From Ornithinibacillus sp047228935 (lineage in GTDB: Bacteria; Bacillota; Bacilli; Bacillales; Amphibacillaceae), in contig NZ_JBFEGG010000008.1 of the NCBI RefSeq assembly GCF_047228935.1, positions 9,857-73,856 of the forward strand: a stretch of DNA of 64,000 nucleotides, given 5' to 3'. A program made the translations under genes and the position numbers. How positions within the stretch are numbered: position 1 is the stretch's first letter; the number at the start of each line of letters is the position of its first letter. This document shows, piece by piece, positions 8,760-17,097 of the stretch. The notes beneath the pieces were generated by a model. That model saw only the letters and a program-made list of their open reading frames with translations. It was not told where the DNA came from and did no database searches.

Positions 8760-8957
8760 CAAAACATCCATCCTTTCAAATTCTATATGTATAGCATATC
8801 CGTAAGACGCGGAATAGCTTCGGTATAATTGTGGAATAAATGTGGAAATATGCAAAAAATATGCTGGGTTTCTTTTATTTAAGGGTAAAAGGGTATAAAA
8901 TTTTAGTAGATTAATTAATTTCAAAGAAGCGTTATGTGAAAATATCTAACCGAAACC

Positions 8958-9195
8958 GCAGCTCATATACACTTCGCTTTCACTTCCAGTACAGGGGTGA
9001 CATCTGCTCGAAAGTGCCTCGCAGTGTCTACCTTGCCGCGGGCGGCTGGTGAGCCAGGCTTCTACTTGAGTAACTTCTTTGCAGCCTTGCACTGAGGAAT
9101 CACTCTACGTAGCGTTACTTGCAGACGCAGGTGCATTAGTGGGGGTCTTACCTATGCCTATCCTCCCGCAGGAGTCAATCGTGTATACGGGCTGC
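8958..9195. repeat. GC-rich interspersed element with 15-bp imperfect inverted ends
   Basis: The left end GCAGCTCATATACAC and the right end GTGTATACGGGCTGC are imperfect inverted repeats. Inside are CTTCGCTTTC, CCGCGGGCGG and CCCGCAGGAGTC, the word set of interspersed palindromic repeats that I recognise from intergenic regions of many Bacillaceae. The stretch is clearly richer in G+C than its surroundings and has no open frame of note. It fills most of the htrB-cssR divergent region. Confidence 0.6.
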
Positions 9196-9271
9196 TCAGA
9201 GCAATAATCTTCCATTATTCTCTAAAAAAATATAAAAGCTATATCAAAATACTGTAACGAGGTGAGGGTAG

Positions 9272-9955
9272 ATGAGTTATCATATTGGGGTTATTGAGGA
9301 TGATTCGAATATTCAAGCGATTGTTTCGGCTTTCTTGAAAAAGGAAGGCTATGATGTGACGGTGATGGATTCTGCGGAAAAAGGAATTGACCTTTGGAAT
9401 TCCACTCCTCCTGATATGTGGATTGTAGATATTATGCTTCCTGGAATGGATGGCTATGAATTTTGTAAAAAAATTCGCAATGAAAGTGATGTACCGATTA
9501 TTATCGTTTCTGCAAAAGATGAAGAGATTGACAAAATTCTTGGTCTAGAATTAGGTGGAGATGATTATTTGACTAAGCCATTTAGTCCGAGAGAATTAGT
9601 GGCACGAGTGAAGCGCATTTTTAAACGATATCGACCTGAGGGGAAAGTGCATGAAGAAGAAAATCAGATTGTCATGAATCATTTAGTAATTGATAAAAAT
9701 AATCGACGTGTATTTTGGAAGAAGGAAGAACTTGATGTTACCACAAAGGAATTCGATATGCTCCTTTTATTTGCAGAAAATGTAAATCGAGCATTTTCTC
9801 GTGAGGAGCTTTTAACCCTCGTTTGGGGAGAAGACTATTTTGGTAGTGACCGGGCGGTAGATGATTTAGTAAAACGTATTCGCAAAAAGCTAAAAGAAAT
9901 ACCAATTGAGACGGTATGGGGATTTGGATATCGACTCAGGGATAAAGAGGAATAA
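9272..9955 (+). CDS. cssR: Response regulator CssR (OmpR/PhoB family)
   Basis: A 227-residue transcription regulator. The receiver domain (1-120) has the acidic pair EDD at 9-11, the phosphoacceptor Asp in WIVDIMLPGMDG and the conserved Lys in YLTKPFSPREL. The DNA-binding winged helix ends AVDDLVKRIRKKLKEIPIETVWGFGYRL, very like B. subtilis CssR. CssRS senses secretion and heat stress at the cell surface and induces htrA and htrB. The kinase gene starts two bases after its stop. Confidence 0.9.
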   Translation: MSYHIGVIEDDSNIQAIVSAFLKKEGYDVTVMDSAEKGIDLWNSTPPDMWIVDIMLPGMDGYEFCKKIRNESDVPIIIVSAKDEEIDKILGLELGGDDYLTKPFSPRELVARVKRIFKRYRPEGKVHEEENQIVMNHLVIDKNNRRVFWKKEELDVTTKEFDMLLLFAENVNRAFSREELLTLVWGEDYFGSDRAVDDLVKRIRKKLKEIPIETVWGFGYRLRDKEE

Positions 9956-9957
9956 CG

Positions 9958-11289
9958 ATGAAGCTTCAATATCAATTGAATGCAGCATTTACGGCATTAC
10001 TTCTAATCATTATGGCAGTAACTGGCTATGTAGTCTATTCACTAATACTGAATTTGTTAATTCAAGATGAACAAAGACAGCTAGAACAACAGGGTGAGAT
10101 TTTAGTAAGTGTTCTAGATGAAGCATTCATATCAAGAGAAAATTTAATGAGCTTTAATGAATTTTTAAGGGAGCAAGAATTACAATTAGTTTTATATGAT
10201 CGTGAGCAAAACACAGTTCATTTTTCTACATTACCAACTCCGGTTGTGACAGGACTTTTTATGAATAATGATTTTAATAATCAAAACCAGGAGCTATGGG
10301 CATTTGGAAATGAGAAATATGTGACTTCACGTATATTGATTGTCCCACAGAGTCTTGGATTAGAGCTAATTTTACTTACTCCACTTCAAGACTTACAAAT
10401 CGTCCAACAAGACTTTATTGTTAGGATGTTAATTGTATTTCTCATTGGGGCGTTAGTTGCAATCGGTTTGAGTTACTTTTTAACAAGGAAGCTAGTAACA
10501 CCATTAACAAGTTTGAAGTTCCAATTAAAGAAAATCGAAAATAGGAATTTTGACGAAATCCAACCTATAAAGGCATCAGGTGAAGTAAAAGAGGTAGCAC
10601 AAAGTGTATATGAGATGGCTAATGAATTACAGCGTTATATTAGTACACAGCGTACCTTTTTTCAAAATGCAAGTCACGAATTGAAAACCCCTTTAATGAC
10701 CATCCAAGGTTATGCGGAAGGTATAAAGGAGAAAGTGTTTAGTGAACAAGAAGAGGAAAAGGGATTAGAGGTAATCGTTTCAGAGGTAAACCGGCTGAAG
10801 AAAATCATTAATGAAATGATATTACTAGCAAAGCTAGAGAGTGAAGAGGTTTCTTATCATAACGATAAAATTGCCGTAAAAGATCTCATTAACAAAGTAA
10901 TGGAGCGTGCTTTACCTATTGCAACTGAAAAAGAGCTAGAACTCCAACAGCAAATAAAAGGAGATCTTTATTTACATGGCGATGAAGAGAGAATATTACG
11001 GGCATTGCTAAATTTAACCTTTAATGGAATACGCCATGGACATCGTATGCTTTCCATTACGGCTGACAAACAAAATGAACAAATTCAAATTACGATTGAA
11101 GATGATGGGGAAGGTATTTCAGAAGAATTAATGCCACATATTTTCCACCGTTTTGTGAAAGGTAAGAATGGAGAGACTGGGTTAGGTCTTGCAATAGCGA
11201 GGGCTATAATTGAACAATCTAATGGAAAAATTGAAGTAGGAAAGTCTAAACTTGGTGGGGCTAAATTTACGTTAAATTTTCCAACCTAA
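9958..11289 (+). CDS. cssS: Sensor histidine kinase CssS
   Basis: A 443-residue membrane kinase. The first transmembrane segment lies at about 10-32 and an extracytoplasmic sensor at about 33-155. A second membrane segment (MLIVFLIGALVAIGLSYFL) leads into a HAMP domain. The dimerisation helix carries the phospho-His in FFQNASHELKTP and the ATPase ends with the G-boxes DDGEGIS and GETGLGLAIARAI. Pairing with cssR and adjacency to htrB identify it as the secretion-stress sensor, which autophosphorylates and then activates CssR. Confidence 0.9.
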   Translation: MKLQYQLNAAFTALLLIIMAVTGYVVYSLILNLLIQDEQRQLEQQGEILVSVLDEAFISRENLMSFNEFLREQELQLVLYDREQNTVHFSTLPTPVVTGLFMNNDFNNQNQELWAFGNEKYVTSRILIVPQSLGLELILLTPLQDLQIVQQDFIVRMLIVFLIGALVAIGLSYFLTRKLVTPLTSLKFQLKKIENRNFDEIQPIKASGEVKEVAQSVYEMANELQRYISTQRTFFQNASHELKTPLMTIQGYAEGIKEKVFSEQEEEKGLEVIVSEVNRLKKIINEMILLAKLESEEVSYHNDKIAVKDLINKVMERALPIATEKELELQQQIKGDLYLHGDEERILRALLNLTFNGIRHGHRMLSITADKQNEQIQITIEDDGEGISEELMPHIFHRFVKGKNGETGLGLAIARAIIEQSNGKIEVGKSKLGGAKFTLNFPT

Positions 11290-11423
11290 TAATTCGTTTC
11301 ACAAGCAAAAACGGGCGGGGATGCGCTTACAATGTGGTTGAATTAAAAATAAAAAGACAGTTTTCACAATATATGATATAATAATCTAGTTTGATTCAGT
11401 CGGAGATAAGAGGAGCGTACTAT

Positions 11424-13253
11424 ATGCAATTAAGAGAAGATATTCGTAATATCGCTATTATTGCTCACGTTGACCATGGTAAAACAACTTTAGTTGACCA
11501 GTTACTTAAGTATTCTGGTACTTTTCGTGAAAACGAACAGGTGGATGAACGTGCGATGGATTCCAACGATATTGAGCGTGAGCGTGGAATTACGATTTTA
11601 GCTAAAAACACAGCGATAAGCTATGATGATAAAAGAATTAACATTTTAGATACACCAGGTCACGCAGACTTCGGTGGCGAAGTTGAGCGTATCTTGAAAA
11701 TGGTTGATGGAGTTGCCTTAGTGGTAGATGCCTATGAAGGTACGATGCCACAAACACGTTTCGTGCTTAAAAAAGCATTAGAACAAAAATTAACTCCAAT
11801 TGTTGTCCTAAACAAAATCGACCGTCCTAATGCAAGACCTGCAGAAGTAGTCGATGAAGTTTTAGATTTATTTATCGAATTAGGGGCCGATGATGAGCAA
11901 TTAGAATTCCCAGTTGTTTATGCATCTGCATTAAATGGTACTTCAGGCTATGAACCAGAAGATCAACAAGAAACAATGGATCCAGTCTTCCAAACGATTA
12001 TTGAGCATATTCCTGCTCCAGTAGATAATCGAGATGAACCATTACAATTCCAAGTAACATTACTTGATTATAATGATTATGTAGGACGTATTGGTATTGG
12101 TCGTGTAGTGCGCGGTACAATTAAAGTAGGTCAGCAAGTAGTCGTTATTAAGAAAGATGGAACACGAAAGAATTTCCGTATTAGTAAACTATTCGGTTTC
12201 TTTGGACTTAAGCGTATGGAAATTGAAGAAGCAGTTGCTGGTGATATTGTAGCAATTTCAGGACTTGATGACCTTAACGTTGGTGAGACAATTTGTCCAC
12301 AAGATCATCCAGATCCACTTCCAGTTTTACACATTGATGAGCCGACGTTACAGATGACTTTTGTTACGAATAATAGCCCGTTTGCTGGTCGTGAAGGTAA
12401 ATATATTACTTCTCGCAAAATTGAGGAACGCTTAATGAAGCAGCTTGAGACAGATGTAAGTTTACGTGTTGAACCTACTGAATCTCCAGATGCTTGGATC
12501 GTTTCCGGTCGTGGAGAACTACACTTATCGATTTTAATCGAGAATATGCGCCGCGAAGGTTATGAATTACAGCTTTCAAAACCTAAGGTAATCCTAAAGG
12601 AAATTGATGGTGTCCTTTGTGAGCCTGTTGAACGTGTACAAGTAGACGTTCCAGAAGAACACACTGGTGCTATTATGGAATCTCTAGGTGCACGTAAAGG
12701 TGAAATGCTTGATATGGTGAACCATGGTAATGGTCAAGTTCGCTTGGAATTCAAGGTCCCATCACGTGGTTTAATCGGTTATTCAACGGAATTCATGTCT
12801 CAAACACGTGGTTATGGTATTTTGAACCATACATTTGAAGCGTATGAACCGGTTATCAAAGGTCAAGTTGGTGGAAGACGCCAAGGCGTACTTGTAGCAC
12901 TTGAAAACGGTAAAGCTTCATCTTACGGGATTATGAACTTAGAAGATCGTGGAGTCATTTTCGTGGATCCAGGTACAGAAGTGTATGCTGGTATGATTGT
13001 TGGCGAACACAATCGTGAAAACGACTTAACTGTTAATATTACTAAAGAAAAGCATTTAACTAACGTTCGTTCTGCTACAAAGGATCAAACTTCAACAATT
13101 CGTAAAACAAGAAGTATGTCACTTGAAGAAGCAATCGAATACTTGAACGATGATGAGTACTGTGAAGTAACACCAGAATCAATTCGTTTACGTAAGAAAA
13201 TCTTAAATAAAAACGAACGCGAAAAAGCAGCTAAACGTGAGAAACTAGTTTAA
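11424..13253 (+). CDS. typA: Ribosome-associated GTPase TypA/BipA
   Basis: A 609-residue translational GTPase related to EF-G and LepA that aids large-subunit assembly and growth in the cold. The G-domain motifs are AHVDHGKTTL (P-loop, near residue 18), RGITI, DTPGHADF and NKIDRP. Domains II, III and V and the TypA-specific C-terminal domain follow; total length is typical. ATG 11424 is preceded by GAGGAG. An in-frame upstream start at 11391 would lie before that site and is not used. It is monocistronic with a strong terminator. Confidence 0.96.
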   Translation: MQLREDIRNIAIIAHVDHGKTTLVDQLLKYSGTFRENEQVDERAMDSNDIERERGITILAKNTAISYDDKRINILDTPGHADFGGEVERILKMVDGVALVVDAYEGTMPQTRFVLKKALEQKLTPIVVLNKIDRPNARPAEVVDEVLDLFIELGADDEQLEFPVVYASALNGTSGYEPEDQQETMDPVFQTIIEHIPAPVDNRDEPLQFQVTLLDYNDYVGRIGIGRVVRGTIKVGQQVVVIKKDGTRKNFRISKLFGFFGLKRMEIEEAVAGDIVAISGLDDLNVGETICPQDHPDPLPVLHIDEPTLQMTFVTNNSPFAGREGKYITSRKIEERLMKQLETDVSLRVEPTESPDAWIVSGRGELHLSILIENMRREGYELQLSKPKVILKEIDGVLCEPVERVQVDVPEEHTGAIMESLGARKGEMLDMVNHGNGQVRLEFKVPSRGLIGYSTEFMSQTRGYGILNHTFEAYEPVIKGQVGGRRQGVLVALENGKASSYGIMNLEDRGVIFVDPGTEVYAGMIVGEHNRENDLTVNITKEKHLTNVRSATKDQTSTIRKTRSMSLEEAIEYLNDDEYCEVTPESIRLRKKILNKNEREKAAKREKLV

Positions 13254-13259
13254 GTTATG

Positions 13260-13303
13260 AAGGATATCCATGTGGTATAGGTTACCACTGGATATCCTTT
13301 TTT
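13260..13303 (+). terminator. Terminator of typA
   Basis: AAGGATATCCA and TGGATATCCTT, extended inside by GTGGTA/TACCAC, form a long stem followed by TTTTTT. Confidence 0.9.
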
Positions 13304-13358
13304 GTTTATGGCTTATTGATGAAGGGTATCTATTACCTTACTACAAAGGATAATCATA

Positions 13359-13600
13359 AAAAGGGAGCAGATGACAATTAACCAATCCCTTTTATGGGTC
13401 TGGATGGCAGAAAAGGGAGCAGAGACAGGTTATCAATTCCCTTTTTAGTGGTAGAGGTGATAGAAAGGGATTTGATGGGGTATATCTAAACCATTTTTCA
13501 TGTTTGAGAAGTCAAAAAGGAAACAGATAAAGGTAATCTAATCCTTTATTACGAAATAAATAGCCTAAAAGGGAACTGATTGGAAGATTTTACTTATAAA
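13359..13600 (+). repeat. 52-bp-period degenerate tandem array of potential hairpins
   Basis: The word AAAAGGGA or a near match begins at 13359, 13411, 13463, 13515 and 13567, exactly 52 bases apart. Its complement TCCCTTTT lies 27 bases after the first two starts (13386, 13438) and a degraded form after the fourth (TCCTTTAT, 13542), so several units can fold into 8-bp stems. Copies also share a CAGATGACA-like word after the start. No coding frame is seen in this roughly 400-base gap apart from the array and the promoter region of the next gene. Confidence 0.75.
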
Positions 13601-13655
13601 AACCCGTCATCCTACCTTACAATGTAGTTAAATAGTTTATAAGGAGTGGGTCACA

Positions 13656-14726
13656 ATTCGCACATCTATTTTGCTTTTGCTTTTCTTTATTCTAATAGGT
13701 TGTTCCAACCCGGATAATCATACTGGAGAAGAGACGGTTCCAGCCATAAACGGTGTTCCATATGAAAAAGTGGCGACGAACTTAAAGGAACCGTGGGAGA
13801 TTGTTATGCATGGCAATCAATTTTTCATAAGTGAACGAAAGGGCTCGATTGTTGAGATCGTTGATGGAAAATTAAACAGACTACCTGTTAATTTAGAGAA
13901 GGATCTTTCTAATCAACCTGAGGCGGGGCTACTAGGAATAGCATTTCCGTCTGATTTTTCAGATACTGCTTATTCCTATTATTCGTATATGGATGACAAT
14001 GAATATTATCAACGCGTCGTAGAAATGAAGAGGATGGATGAGGAGTGGGTTGAGAGCAAAGTGTTAATCGATCATATTCCTGGTGGTCAGTATCATCAAG
14101 GTGGTCGAATTGAAATTGGACCGGATGAAAAGATATATATTACGACTGGTGATGCAACAGTTCCAGCGCTCTCACAAGACATATCAAGTTTAGCGGGGAA
14201 AATATTGCGCATGAACGTAGATGGATCCATCCCATCTGATAATCCATTTCCGAATAGTTTCGTATATTCGTACGGTCACCGCAATCCACAAGGGTTAGGT
14301 TGGGATCCTGATGGTAACTTGTATGCTACAGAACATGGTCAAAATGCGCATGATGAAATAAATCTAATTGAAAAAGGAAAGAATTTTGGTTGGTCTGTTA
14401 TTCAAGGAGATGAAACGAACGAGAATATGGAGACCCCATTAGTGCATTCTGGTGAAAATACATGGGCTCCATCCGGTATGACTTATTTTGATGGGAAGTT
14501 TTATTTTGCATCATTAAGAGGAGAAGGTATTCGACAGTTTGACCCATCAACAAAAGACGTTAAACTTGTCCTTTCAGATGTTGGCAGAGTGCGAGATGTA
14601 CTAGCAACGGACGATGGCCTATATGCTGTTACAAATAATACAGATGGTCGCGGAAATCCTGCTGAAGATGATGACCAACTACTATTTATTCCAAAAGATG
14701 TGTTGAAAGAGTTCCCTGCCGAGTAA
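13656..14726 (+). CDS. PQQ-dependent sugar dehydrogenase family lipoprotein
   Basis: A 356-residue secreted lipoprotein of the soluble glucose/aldose sugar dehydrogenase family, a six-bladed beta-propeller. The lipobox LIGCSN places the lipidated cysteine at residue 16. Family landmarks are GLLGIAFPSDF, GGQYHQGGRIEIGPDEKIYITTGD, GKILRMNVDGSIPSDNPF, YSYGHRNPQGLGWDP and EHGQNAHDEIN, which include the catalytic His and cofactor-binding Arg region. The only start placed correctly for AAGGAG (13641-13646, gap nine) is ATT at 13656. It gives an Arg-containing signal peptide MRTSILLLLFF. The TTG at 13671 lies 24 bases from the site and would lose that charge. Confidence 0.85.
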   Translation: MRTSILLLLFFILIGCSNPDNHTGEETVPAINGVPYEKVATNLKEPWEIVMHGNQFFISERKGSIVEIVDGKLNRLPVNLEKDLSNQPEAGLLGIAFPSDFSDTAYSYYSYMDDNEYYQRVVEMKRMDEEWVESKVLIDHIPGGQYHQGGRIEIGPDEKIYITTGDATVPALSQDISSLAGKILRMNVDGSIPSDNPFPNSFVYSYGHRNPQGLGWDPDGNLYATEHGQNAHDEINLIEKGKNFGWSVIQGDETNENMETPLVHSGENTWAPSGMTYFDGKFYFASLRGEGIRQFDPSTKDVKLVLSDVGRVRDVLATDDGLYAVTNNTDGRGNPAEDDDQLLFIPKDVLKEFPAE

Positions 14727-14779
14727 GGGGATCCTTTTACCTGTAATTCTCACAACGTTTTTTTATTTTAAGGAAAAAG

Positions 14780-14812
14780 AGATGATGACAAAACATATCA
14801 TCATCTTTTTTC
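14780..14812 (+). terminator. Terminator of the sugar dehydrogenase gene
   Basis: AGATGATGA and TCATCATCT pair across a nine-base loop and are followed by TTTTTTCTTTT. Confidence 0.85.
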
Positions 14813-15068
14813 TTTTAACTTGATTAAAATAGAATAATGATAACGCTCGTCATGATGAATTTCTCATATATTCTTCTAGAAAAAGTGGTGATAGCACACA
14901 TCGGATTCAATTTCTCCTAATTTTAATCAAAAAAGATGATGAGATGCATGTTCACCATCCTCTTATAGCTATTAATCTACCCCTAAACCTCATCCCACCA
15001 CTTTTCATAATTTCTTGTAATGCCAACTATATTTACGGAGATGATAAAAAATATATAGAAAAATCATA

Positions 15069-15082
15069 TGAAAACCTTTGCA
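15069..15082 (+). promoter_or_regulatory. Candidate cre site (CcpA) of the trehalose operon
   Basis: TGAAAACCTTTGCA matches the CcpA consensus TGWAARCGYTWNCW at 13 of 14 positions and overlaps the -35 box. CcpA binding here would block polymerase and give glucose repression of trehalose use. Confidence 0.65.
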
Positions 15083-15106
15083 AAACTTGTATATACAAGT
15101 TATACT
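15078..15106 (+). promoter_or_regulatory. Trehalose operon promoter (sigma-A)
   Basis: TTGCAA (15078-15083), a 17-base spacer and TATACT (15101-15106). The start of transcription would fall near 15113, so ATG 15111 cannot be the translation start of the permease. Confidence 0.75.
15085..15100. promoter_or_regulatory. TreR operator O1
   Basis: ACTTGTATATACAAGT is a perfect 16-bp palindrome filling the spacer of the promoter. It carries the TTGTATATACAA core known for B. subtilis TreR, a repressor released by trehalose-6-phosphate. Confidence 0.85.
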
Positions 15107-15122
15107 ATGAATGACAATAAAG

Positions 15123-15140
15123 AACATGTATATACAAGTT
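15123..15140. promoter_or_regulatory. TreR operator O2
   Basis: AACATGTATATACAAGTT repeats the TGTATATACA core 39 bp after O1, in the transcribed leader. Paired sites suggest cooperative TreR binding. Confidence 0.8.
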
Positions 15141-15164
15141 AATAATGAAAGGGGATTCACTCCT

Positions 15165-17072
15165 GTGAATAAAGAACAATTAATATATGCACCATTAAGT
15201 GGGAGAATTGTGCCACTAGAAAAAGTTCCAGATCCAACATTTTCTGAAAAAATGATGGGGGACGGAATTGCAATCGAACCCACTGAAGGTAAGGTTGTAG
15301 CACCATTTGACGGTGAAGTTATGCAAGTTTTCCCAACGAAGCATGCTATTGGTATCTTATCCAACCTTGGGGTAGAAGTATTAATTCATATAGGACTAGA
15401 AACGGTTGGACTAAATGGTGAAGGCTTTGAGACACATGTAAAAGCTGGAGATAAAATTAAGGCCGGAGATGTATTAGTCACAGTTGATTTGGATTTTATT
15501 AGTAAGAATGCAAAAAGTATTATAACCCCAGTTATTGTTACGAATGGGGAACAATTCGAGATGTTATCAAAAACAGAAGAAAAAGATGTAGTGGCATTAG
15601 ATTCTGTGTTGCTAGGAACTAAAGTTAAAGAGTCCACAACTATAGCTAAAAAGAAAGCGGATTCTTCTATGAAATATAGTGAGGAAGCAAAAGAGATTGT
15701 TTCTGCTATTGGTGGAGTAGATAATATTGCTGCTGCTACTCATTGTGTGACAAGATTACGCTTTGCCTTAGAGGATGATGCGAAAGTGGACCTTGATGCA
15801 TTAGAAGAGCTTGATATTGTGAAAGGTTCCTTCTCTGCAAATGGCCAGTTCCAAGTGGTCATCGGGCAAGGTACAGTTGATAAAGTTTATGCAGCGATGG
15901 TAAAAGAGACTGGTATTCAAGAATCATCTAAGGATGATGTTAAGGCACTAGGAAGTCAGAAACAAAATCCTCTACAACGAGCAATTAAAACATTAGCAGA
16001 TATTTTCATTCCAATACTTCCAGCTATTGTAACTGCCGGTCTATTAATGGGTATTAACAATATTTTAGTTAACCCGTTATGGTCTGAACAATCAATTGTG
16101 GAAATGTATCCGTCATGGGCTGGTATAGCGAACATGATTAATATCATCGCCAATACGGCATTTACATTCCTACCAGCATTAATTGGTTGGTCTGCTGCAA
16201 AACGGTTTGGTGGTAGTGAATTATTAGGTATGGTTCTTGGTTTAATCCTTGTCCATCCTGATTTAATGAATGCATGGGGATATGGATCAGCACTAACAGA
16301 AGGAACGATTCCAACTTGGAACCTATTTGGATTTGAAGTAGAAAAGGTTGGATATCAAGGGCAAGTTTTACCTGTATTAATTGCGTCTTGGGTACTAGCT
16401 AAAATTGAGATATTCTTAAGAAAACGAGTGATTGAGTCATTACAATTATTAGTTGTAGCGCCAATTGCCCTATTAATTACAGGCTTTTTAGCGTTCATCA
16501 TTATCGGGCCAATTACCTTCACTATCGGAACTTGGATTACAGATGGGCTAGTTGCTGTATTTGATGCGTTCCCAATTATTGGTGGTTTATTATATGGTGG
16601 GTTATATGCTCCATTAGTAATTACTGGTATGCACCATACTTTCCTAGCTGTTGATTTGCAATTAATTGGTAGTACTGGAACAACTTTCTTATGGCCAATA
16701 TTAGCACTATCCAATATTGCGCAAGGGGCTGCTGTTTTTGCTCTAATGTTCGCAGCAAGAGATGAAAAGCTAAAAGGCTTAGCAGGAACTTCTGGTATAT
16801 CAGCATGGTTAGGAATTACAGAACCTGCGATGTTCGGAGTAAACTTACGCTATCGCTACCCATTCTTTGCAGCGATAATAGGTACAGCAATTGCGGGTGC
16901 TTTCATTACATTTAGTGGTGTGCAAGCAAGCTCTATTGGTGTAGGTGGTATTCCGGCTCCATTATCTATTCTAACGGAGGATTGGGTTGCCTTTGGAATA
17001 GGTATGGCAATTGTAATTATCGTACCATTTATCATTACTTTCTTAATTGCAAAACGTAAATTAACAAGATAA
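15165..17072 (+). CDS. treP: PTS trehalose permease, IIA-IIB-IIC fusion
   Basis: A 635-residue membrane protein that imports trehalose and phosphorylates it. An N-terminal IIA(Glc)-type domain (about 1-150) has the phospho-His in EVLIHIGLETVG. The IIB domain (about 170-245) has its active cysteine in AATHCVTRLRFAL. The IIC channel spans about 285-630 with roughly ten membrane segments. The IIA-first order is unusual: B. subtilis TreP is IIBC only and BglP-type enzymes carry IIA last. Start is GTG 15165, preceded by GAAAGGGG; the ATG at 15111 lies inside the promoter. Substrate is inferred from treA, treR and the TreR boxes. Confidence 0.92.
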   Translation: MNKEQLIYAPLSGRIVPLEKVPDPTFSEKMMGDGIAIEPTEGKVVAPFDGEVMQVFPTKHAIGILSNLGVEVLIHIGLETVGLNGEGFETHVKAGDKIKAGDVLVTVDLDFISKNAKSIITPVIVTNGEQFEMLSKTEEKDVVALDSVLLGTKVKESTTIAKKKADSSMKYSEEAKEIVSAIGGVDNIAAATHCVTRLRFALEDDAKVDLDALEELDIVKGSFSANGQFQVVIGQGTVDKVYAAMVKETGIQESSKDDVKALGSQKQNPLQRAIKTLADIFIPILPAIVTAGLLMGINNILVNPLWSEQSIVEMYPSWAGIANMINIIANTAFTFLPALIGWSAAKRFGGSELLGMVLGLILVHPDLMNAWGYGSALTEGTIPTWNLFGFEVEKVGYQGQVLPVLIASWVLAKIEIFLRKRVIESLQLLVVAPIALLITGFLAFIIIGPITFTIGTWITDGLVAVFDAFPIIGGLLYGGLYAPLVITGMHHTFLAVDLQLIGSTGTTFLWPILALSNIAQGAAVFALMFAARDEKLKGLAGTSGISAWLGITEPAMFGVNLRYRYPFFAAIIGTAIAGAFITFSGVQASSIGVGGIPAPLSILTEDWVAFGIGMAIVIIVPFIITFLIAKRKLTR

Positions 17073-17097
17073 TGGTCAGTTTAGGAGTGAAAAATTA

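Noticed and set aside
13359..13600. CRISPR-like periodic repeats
   Set aside because: The period is regular but the repeats are degenerate throughout, with no conserved repeat separated by unique spacers and no cas genes nearby.
15111..15164. An upstream in-frame ATG that would extend the trehalose permease by 18 residues
   Set aside because: It lies at the predicted transcription start, overlaps the operator region and has no ribosome site; GTG 15165 has GAAAGGGG at proper distance.
15386..16806. Long antisense open frames within the trehalose permease gene
   Set aside because: They follow the codon pattern of the real gene on the other strand and lack ribosome sites and recognisable domains.
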